Shown piece by piece: positions 1 through 6,500 of a DNA stretch of 7,515 nucleotides (position 1 is its first letter; each line of letters starts with the position of its first letter). Source of the stretch: an uncultured Clostridia bacterium. Lineage in GTDB: Bacteria > Bacillota > Clostridia > Oscillospirales > CAG-272. The translations under genes were made by a program, and so were the position numbers. Under the pieces are notes generated by a model. It was not told the DNA's origin, did not search any database, and saw only the letters and a list, made by a program, of their open reading frames with translations. The DNA lies in the NCBI GenBank assembly GCA_937914815.1, contig CALDMI010000307.1, positions 1-7,515 of the forward strand, read 5' to 3'.

Positions 1-33
1 TTACTTGCGGTCGCTATATCCGCACTCACAATT

Positions 34-63
34 TATACGCATTTATTATATACGCATATACGC
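34..63. repeat. Short direct repeats TATACGC
   Basis: TATACGCAT occurs at 34-42 and 49-57, and a third copy of its core TATACGC lies at 57-63. They sit in the gap left of the small gene and overlap the possible -10 box. They could be a repeated operator or the product of slippage. I see no longer unit. Confidence 0.45.
45..50 (-). promoter_or_regulatory. Possible -10 box facing left out of the window
   Basis: The minus strand reads TATAAT at this place, in an AT-rich context. The hexamer 17 bases upstream is TTTATC, a poor match to a -35 box. It would drive a gene starting beyond the left edge. In such an AT-rich stretch a chance match is quite possible. Confidence 0.25.
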
Positions 64-95
64 GCGCGATAAAAAAACAGCATAAGTAACCTGCC

Positions 96-476
96 CTAAA
101 TACCGCCGAGCCACAGCCGCATAAGAAAATACAGCAGCGCTATAACAATGGCGAGCGCGGCGAAAACGGGAAAAAGCGCGCGAAAAGCCCCGATAACGAG
201 CCCCCTGCGCTCCGCCCCGGTAAGGGTCAGCTTATTCTTGTTTTCCTCCCCGCCGTCGGTCTCATCCCCTCTCGGGGCGTTCCTTTTTCTGCGGGAGTTT
301 CGCGGGATACCGTGGTTCCACGGCATCCATTCCGCGTCCATCGGGGCGACGGTGCGCCCGTCATCCCAGTCGTCTTTTTTGCCCCTGCGGGCAGACTTCT
401 CCCCCGATTTTCCGGGGTCTCCCCCGTCCGCCGGGGATGTGGCGGAGGGGTCGGTATTGAATTTTTTATCCTCCAC
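96..476 (-). CDS. Small single-pass membrane protein with C-terminal anchor, unknown function
   Basis: This is a 126-residue protein starting at a GTG with a strong GGAGG site and ending at TAG (96-98). Residues 1-90 are highly charged and rich in Gly, Asp, Lys, Arg and Pro, and are probably disordered. They contain a Trp-containing stretch, EWMPWNHGIPRN (49-60), which stands out as a possible conserved interaction motif. Residues 92-123 are hydrophobic, with the best transmembrane core at about 100-118. Only a short tail, RLWLGGI, follows. The Arg pair before the helix (90-91) favours an N-in, tail-anchored orientation by the positive-inside rule. There is no signal peptide and no catalytic motif. 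The gene lies 109 bases after the giant surface-protein gene on the same strand and may share its transcript. I do not recognise the family. A role with the giant protein, for example in export or envelope attachment, would be speculation. Confidence 0.75.
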   Translation of the reverse strand: MEDKKFNTDPSATSPADGGDPGKSGEKSARRGKKDDWDDGRTVAPMDAEWMPWNHGIPRNSRRKRNAPRGDETDGGEENKNKLTLTGAERRGLVIGAFRALFPVFAALAIVIALLYFLMRLWLGGI

Positions 477-481
477 TTTGC

Positions 482-486
482 CCTCC
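482..486 (-). promoter_or_regulatory. Shine-Dalgarno site of the small membrane-protein gene
   Basis: On the minus strand the sequence reads AACGGAGGGCAAAGTG. GGAGG is followed by a 5-base spacer and a GTG codon. This selects the GTG at 474-476 as the start and supports the small reading frame as a real gene. Confidence 0.75.
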
Positions 487-499
487 GTTTTTACGTATT

Positions 500-547
500 C
501 CGCGCGGCAAGCCGCGGCATTTTCGCAATATGCCTGCCGCCGCGCGG
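500..547. repeat. Long interrupted inverted repeat between the two genes
   Basis: The outer arms CCGCGCGGC (500-508) and GCCGCGCGG (539-547) are perfectly complementary over 9 bp. Inner arms GGCAT (516-520) and ATGCC (530-534) can extend the stem across an asymmetric internal loop. The left arm also holds its own palindrome GCCGCGGC (511-518), so alternative folds compete. No T-rich tract follows on either strand, which argues against a simple terminator. It lies 14 bases upstream of the Shine-Dalgarno site of the small gene, so it may act on mRNA processing or on coupling between the genes. Confidence 0.5.
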
Positions 548-553
548 TATCTC

Positions 554-571
554 CCCCCGGTCTCCCGGGGG
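554..571. terminator. GC-rich hairpin just after the giant gene
   Basis: A perfect 7-bp inverted repeat (CCCCCGG at 554-560 and CCGGGGG at 565-571) encloses the tetraloop TCTC. It begins 14 bases after the stop codon of the giant gene. On the plus strand it is followed by TATTTTGTCTTTTG, which resembles the U-tract of an intrinsic terminator. On the minus strand, the direction of both genes, the following bases are GAGATACCG with no U-tract. It may therefore block antisense transcription, or protect or pause the 3' end of the giant transcript. No plus-strand gene ending here was found. Confidence 0.4.
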
Positions 572-585
572 TATTTTGTCTTTTG

Positions 586-3500
586 TCAGCCCTTGACGAT
601 GTTCAGGCTGCCGTCCTCGGCTACGGTAACCGTGTAGTTCGAGCCGCCGTGAGTGAAGGTCGCGGTTTTTCCGTCCTCGGAGAATGTAAGAGACTCAAAT
701 GTCTTCCAGCCGTCAGCCTCGCTGCCGATGAATATTTTCACATCGGGAGCTTTACTCGACGAATAGCTGTCCGCAAGGATAGTGCATACCGCGCCGTCGA
801 GCGTCCCGGTGCTGCCTATGAACTTCGCCTGCTCCTCGCCGGTGAGCTCTGCCATGATGTACTTCTTCCAGTAATTGGGGTTACTCTTATACCAGTCGGT
901 CGCTACCGCAAAGTATTTGACAGTGCCGTCGACGGTCATCTTTATGACCTCTCCGTTTGATATCTCCTCGTAGTCGGTTATCTCGACGCAGTCATTGGCG
1001 GAGCCGATAAGGAAAGCTATGGTTGCCGTTCCGTCGTCAAGAATAGTGAGCTTCGCACTGAAATATGCATATGTCTGTGTTCTTGTCATGTCCTTGACTA
1101 TTGTCTGTCCCCAGATATAGTTTGAAAGGTGGTAGAGGTCAATGACGGAGAGGACATATTCGCCGCCCGAGTTCTTTGCAAGAATGTAGCTTGTGCCGTC
1201 TATCGTGAACTGATAGTAGTCGTGTGTACCGTCGTTTCCGACTGTTACATTCACAGGGTCGGTATATGTGTTGTCACTGCCCTTCATGGAAACCACAAGC
1301 GAGCTGTTTTCATTCCATGAGAACTTAAGAGTCTTACCGGAGACTGTGATCTCGCCGTAGATTGCAAATGTTGCCTCATCTACGAAGTAATAGGTAGAAG
1401 ATCCGGATACCGGCAGGTAGTAATATACTCCGACTGTATGACCGGTTATCTTCTTCGCGCCCTCGACGCCGTCGACATCGGTTACGGTTACCTCAACCGG
1501 CTCCGAATAGGTTCCGAATGTGTAAACCACGGAGAACGCCTTTGTCTCGGGGTCCATCTTGAGGGCACCCTTGAGGTACATACTGTTTCCGCCGATTGTT
1601 GTGTATTTTGAAAGACTCAGGAGTGCGCCGTCCTCCTCGCTTATCTCTGTCAGAGACTTTGTGTCTCCGTCGATATAAACGATGTAGTAGGACTTTGAGC
1701 CGTCGTCCTCGGTCACCGTGTAGAGGTCAGCCTTTTCGCCGCCGAGCGCGGCCTTTGTCGATACGGACGCGGTCTTGCCGTCGAAGAGGTAGGATATCTT
1801 GAACGAGTATCTACCGCTCCATGACTGCGATGCTCCGGCAACGACATTGATCGTGTGACCGTCTATGGTCTCGGATATGAGCTTCGCATAGTCGCTCGCA
1901 GATACCGAAACGAGAGTTGACGAGTCGCACTTATAGAAGTACTTTATGCTGCTTCCCTCTCCGAGAGCGATTATCTTCTTATCGGTCTCGACGGTGAGCT
2001 TTACCTCTGTACCGTTAAGGGTTGCGACAAACTTCGGCTTATAATTTCCGTCAGCGTCCTTTTCGGCGGTAACGGTGATTACAACCTTCGCGTCGGAGTA
2101 GTTACCCATCGCGGCTTTGTTCGCGGCATATTCATCCGCGCCGAGATCGGCTATCTTCTCGTGGACGGTGACCTTTCCGTCATCGCCTATCTCGGCGACA
2201 TACAGGAAGTCTCCGACCGTGAACGAAAGAGTCTTGTCATCTATGAAGTTCAGGTTTTCAGTTGCGTTACCGTCATAGGTTACGGTAAAGTCGCACTTGC
2301 TGTTTACCACAAGTTTCGCAAGGAACTTGCCGTTCGAGCCGTCGATAAACGCGAGTCTTTCGGGAGTCGACGCGGCGGTCTTGTTCGTGTCGCTCGCGCT
2401 CTTTGCGATGTACACGATACGGTAGCTTATTCCGTTATAGACAACGTCTATATAAGAGTTGTCGGATGCAAATGCAAAGCTCGTTACAGCGGTCTTTGCC
2501 GAGCCGTAGGTGACGGTATAATCGCCGTTCACAAACTCAACGTTAAAATATCCGTACCAGCTTCCGCCGTCGATGAAAGCCTTGCCGACGAAGCGGTGCT
2601 TCAGCGCGTTGAGCTTCGATATAGTTACGACGTTGCCCGACTCGCCCGCGGCGACAGCCACAATGTACTGTACGCTCTCGGTCTTGCCGTCCTTATCCTT
2701 TTCCTCTGCCGCAAAGGAAATCTCGTAGTGAGTCTCGTTGTTAGCGGTCTTCTTCGAGACATCCGCGACATAGGTATTATTGTTGATCGTCGCATAGTAG
2801 GTCGGGTAGCCGTCCTCATCGAGCCCGAGCTCAAGAGTTATAGTTATGTTTGTCGTCTCGTCGGTAAGAGTGCCGAGGCAGCTGTACATCAGCTCGTCGA
2901 GAATCTGAACAGCCTTGCTGTCCTGCCCACCGGGAAGGTATATAGCATAATCGGTGAAGTTTATCGTCGTACTGCTGTCTTTTTCATAAACGCCGACTAT
3001 CTTGTAATGCCCGGTCTTGCCCGCGACGGGCTCAAAGGATGTAAGGGTGAAATCGTAGTAGCTGGAATATCTGACAACCTCGCTCTTTATCTTGCCGAGT
3101 CCGGTGGTCTCATCGTAATAAGCGCTCACAACAAGCTTATATCCGTGAGTTGTATTACCGTACTCTCTGACAAGTGAGAGATCGTCAAAGGTCATTATAA
3201 GGAACTTATGCGCGTCTGCCGTCTCGGAATCCGTGTTGACAGCCACGGCGTAGTCCACGCCGCCGTCGGTAAATCTTGCGAAGTATTCGCTGTTGCCCTT
3301 ATTGTAGTTGCGCGCGCCGATAAGTGTCTGTACGGGGTCCGCGTCGCCTATCTTCACGGTGATGTTGATAAGGTCTCCGTCGGGATTGTTATCATGTACG
3401 TACATCGGGGAGGTGAGCTTCGCAAATTCAAACTTCAGCGACTTTCCGTCCTTGCTCTTCAGTCCCTCGGACTTCACAAAGTCAAAGAGCGTTCCGTGTA

Positions 3501-6500
3501 CGGCGTATATCTCGCCGTCTATCTTTACGAGTGCAACTCTTGTATAAGAGTTCGGCTGAATGAAGAGGACATCCTCGCCGTTCAGCTTTCCGTACGAGAA
3601 GGCGTTACCATCCTTCGGGAAGCTCGAACCGACGCCGTACGTGAACTTATATCCGCCGACGCCGTCAGCCTCGACCTTCACAAAGCCGTTTACCGTCGTG
3701 TCGCCGAGGACGTGAATCTTATCGGTCAGGAAGCCGGAGATGTCCGGAGGCATGTAGTCTCCGTGCTCGACGCCGTTGAGCTTTATCGAGACCTCGTCAC
3801 CCGGGGTGATGGTTATGACGTTCTTTTCGTCATAGGTGGTAAGGACGAGCGACGTGCCGTTCATCTTCACGGTGTACTGGTTGGAGTTGTAATTGAGGCT
3901 TCCGACAGAAACCGTGATACCGGAGAAGCTCATTCCGCTGCCGACTACCTCGCCTATCTTGAATATGGTAGCCGCGTCCTCGTCGCCGACAGCATATGCG
4001 CCGGCATTGTCAACAAGGAGCTCGGGAATGAAGTAACGGGTTTCATATCCCTTTGTTCCGTCGTCATAGGTGATACCGTATGCCGGATATACACAGATAC
4101 TGAAACTGTCGACATAGCTCCATGCTTTGCCGATATCGCTCGGGCGCCATCTTACGGTCTGATCACCTATAACTGCGTCGAACTGGAACTGATCATAGCT
4201 GAACCATGTAACAAGACTGCCGTTAAAGGTAAGTCCGTCCTCGGTGAGAAGCATGTGATAAGCCTTCTCGACCTTGTCTATTCCGTGTATACCGTAAGCC
4301 ACGAGGCTCATGCCCGCGAAGTGTGCAAGTCTCGCGTCGTAGTAGGTCGTATCGCCGCACTTCAGAACTTCTCTTCTCTCGCCGTTCAGCGTGTAGGTCT
4401 TGCCGCCCGCAGTGAAGCTGTATACGCCGGTCTCAAAGTCGAAGTCGTGAGTATACTCAACAGCCTCGCCGTCAACCTTTACGATACCGTCGGAAGAGAA
4501 CGAGAATTTGCTGTCGCCCGCGACGTACTCGCCGGCAATCTTTGAGAGGTTCGCGACCGTGTAAGCCTCGGTGCTCACGCCGTCGACGGTTATCACCACT
4601 CTGTCGCCTCTTGTCGCGTCGTCATAGGTGACGGAGAAAGTCTTTGCGGTGCCGTCCTCAGACTCTGCCGAGACATTGACGGTAGCCGTGCCGTCCGCGT
4701 TTCTCTTCCATGTGAAGGACTTTGAGGTAAAGACGCCCGCGTCCGTCGTCAGGCGGAAGCCGAAGAGCGGATATACAGCGTCAACCCAGTCGCCGTCCTC
4801 GGCGGCAAAGAGCGCGTAATCCTCGTAGTCGTCATCACCGTCCCCGTCGTCTCCGCCGGAGCTCGTGTCATAGTAGCCTGCACTTCCCTTTATTACATCA
4901 AGCTTTGTGCCGTTTGTACGGTCAAGCTGTGAGTAGCTTGTATTCGGGAGTATTCTGTCGTAGTTTGTATAGGTCTTGCCGTTATATGCGGCAGTCTTAT
5001 TCCGGAATGTAACGGTGTACTCACCGTCCGAATCCTTTGCGGCAAGAACAACGGCATCGCCGTTTATCTCGATGTCATAGTCGCCGAAGTAGAAGGTCTT
5101 ACCGTTTACGATAAACCGTCCGTCGTATCTAAGTTCAAGAGTGTCGGGTATCTCGCCCGGGGTGTTGTCTCCGGTGAGGAACTCATAGTACGCGCCGACA
5201 GCCTCTGCGAGCTCGGTCACAAGGAAGTCGCCCCATGTCTCGTTATTGAGTCCGGCTTTCTCGCCGTTCGGAGTTATTCTTATAACTCTGTCCGAGGGAG
5301 TGTAATAAACCGCAAGAGCGACATTTCCGTAATATCTCACAAGCTGATAATCGTATGCCACGCCGTCTATCGAGAGGACGCCGTCAACGAATGTGAGCTT
5401 TACGGGAGCGTAGCTTATGCTATACTGTGTCGCAACATATGCGGCGCGGAGCTTCTGAAGCACGAGCGCAGCCTCGCTCTCCGTGAAGAGCTCGACAGTC
5501 TCATCCGCCTTTGTTATCGCCGACTCATAGCCGGTGACGGTCATCTCGCCACCCTCGCCGAGGGTGAACACGAGCTTACCCGCAACGAGAGAGATCTTAT
5601 CGTCAAGCACGGAGAGAGTGATGTTTTCGGTGTTCTTGCCGTAGGTCACCTTGCCGTTTGCAATAGTGAACTTCACGGTGCCGAGCACGAAGCTGCCCAT
5701 CATTCCGTCGACTGCCTCGGTGACATAGTAGAGCGCGGCATTGTCCGCGTCCTCGAGCCTTGCGCCGGCTCTTACGAAGTTATACTCGATATCACCGTAG
5801 GTGAAGGAGAGTATCGCCGTAGCCTTATCAACCGTGAGCGAGCCGGTAACAGGGGCGGTATTGTCGCCGAAGTAGACGTTGTTGCCCTCTATACGGATAG
5901 TGGAGACAACGCCGTTCTTTATGGATACATAGGTTCCGTCGAAGCCGTTTGTCGCGAAGAAGTCCGCGGCACCGGTCTCAAGGTCTGTCTTGTTGACGCC
6001 GTTTCTTGTAGCCACGAGGACATAGCCCTCCTCGGCATTGACAAGTCCGGAGCCGAAGTCGGTGACCATCGGGAAGAGCGTTACGTCGCCGACCTTACCG
6101 CCGGAGACGGTGAACATATCGCCGGACGCGTTGACCCAGTCGCCCTCGAATATATCGGTCGCTATGGTAAACTCATCCGAGCCGTCGGAGAGGAGCGGCT
6201 CACCCTCATCGGTGTAGGAGAGGAGGTGCCCGTCGATGTAGAACGAAAGCACCCGCTCGCCCTCAACGTCGAATGTGCCGAAGTATGAAACGGTATTGTA
6301 GTAATTTCCGGTGCTCGTAAAGTAGATGTTCATCCAGTTCTTGCCGCCGGATACCGCGACAGTGGAGGATATGTAGCGCACGTCGGAGCCGTCCGTCCAC
6401 GCACCGGCAAGGTAGGTGGCGTCCGCCATATAGTAGACAACGCTGTTGTCCGAGAGGTCTTTGAGTGCAAGGAGCATGCCGCCCGCGGGTGCGCTGTCTA

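Noticed and set aside
1..42. Tiny minus-strand frame of 13 residues, MRINCECGYSDRK, ending exactly at the left edge
   Set aside because: The CECG pair is eye-catching, but there is no Shine-Dalgarno site before the ATG. The possible -10 box lies only a few bases upstream of it. A frame this short is easily due to chance.
68..98. Run of seven T on the minus strand after the small gene, as an intrinsic terminator
   Set aside because: The T-run is real, but the only stem before it is about 3 bp (CAG/CTG), too weak to call a terminator.
148..960. Plus-strand open frame crossing both minus-strand genes and the gap
   Set aside because: It runs antisense over the end of the giant gene, both inverted repeats and most of the small gene. 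Its Ser/Leu/Pro/Arg-rich product looks like a shadow translation. I saw no convincing ribosome-binding site.
2161..4545. Long plus-strand open frames at 2161-3177 and 3208-4545, and a similar one at 6550-7365
   Set aside because: All are in exact codon register with the minus-strand giant gene. Plus-strand stops in this register would need TTA, CTA or TCA codons in the sense gene, which it uses rarely. The frames therefore follow from codon bias. Their products are not recognisable and lack the repeat logic seen on the minus strand.
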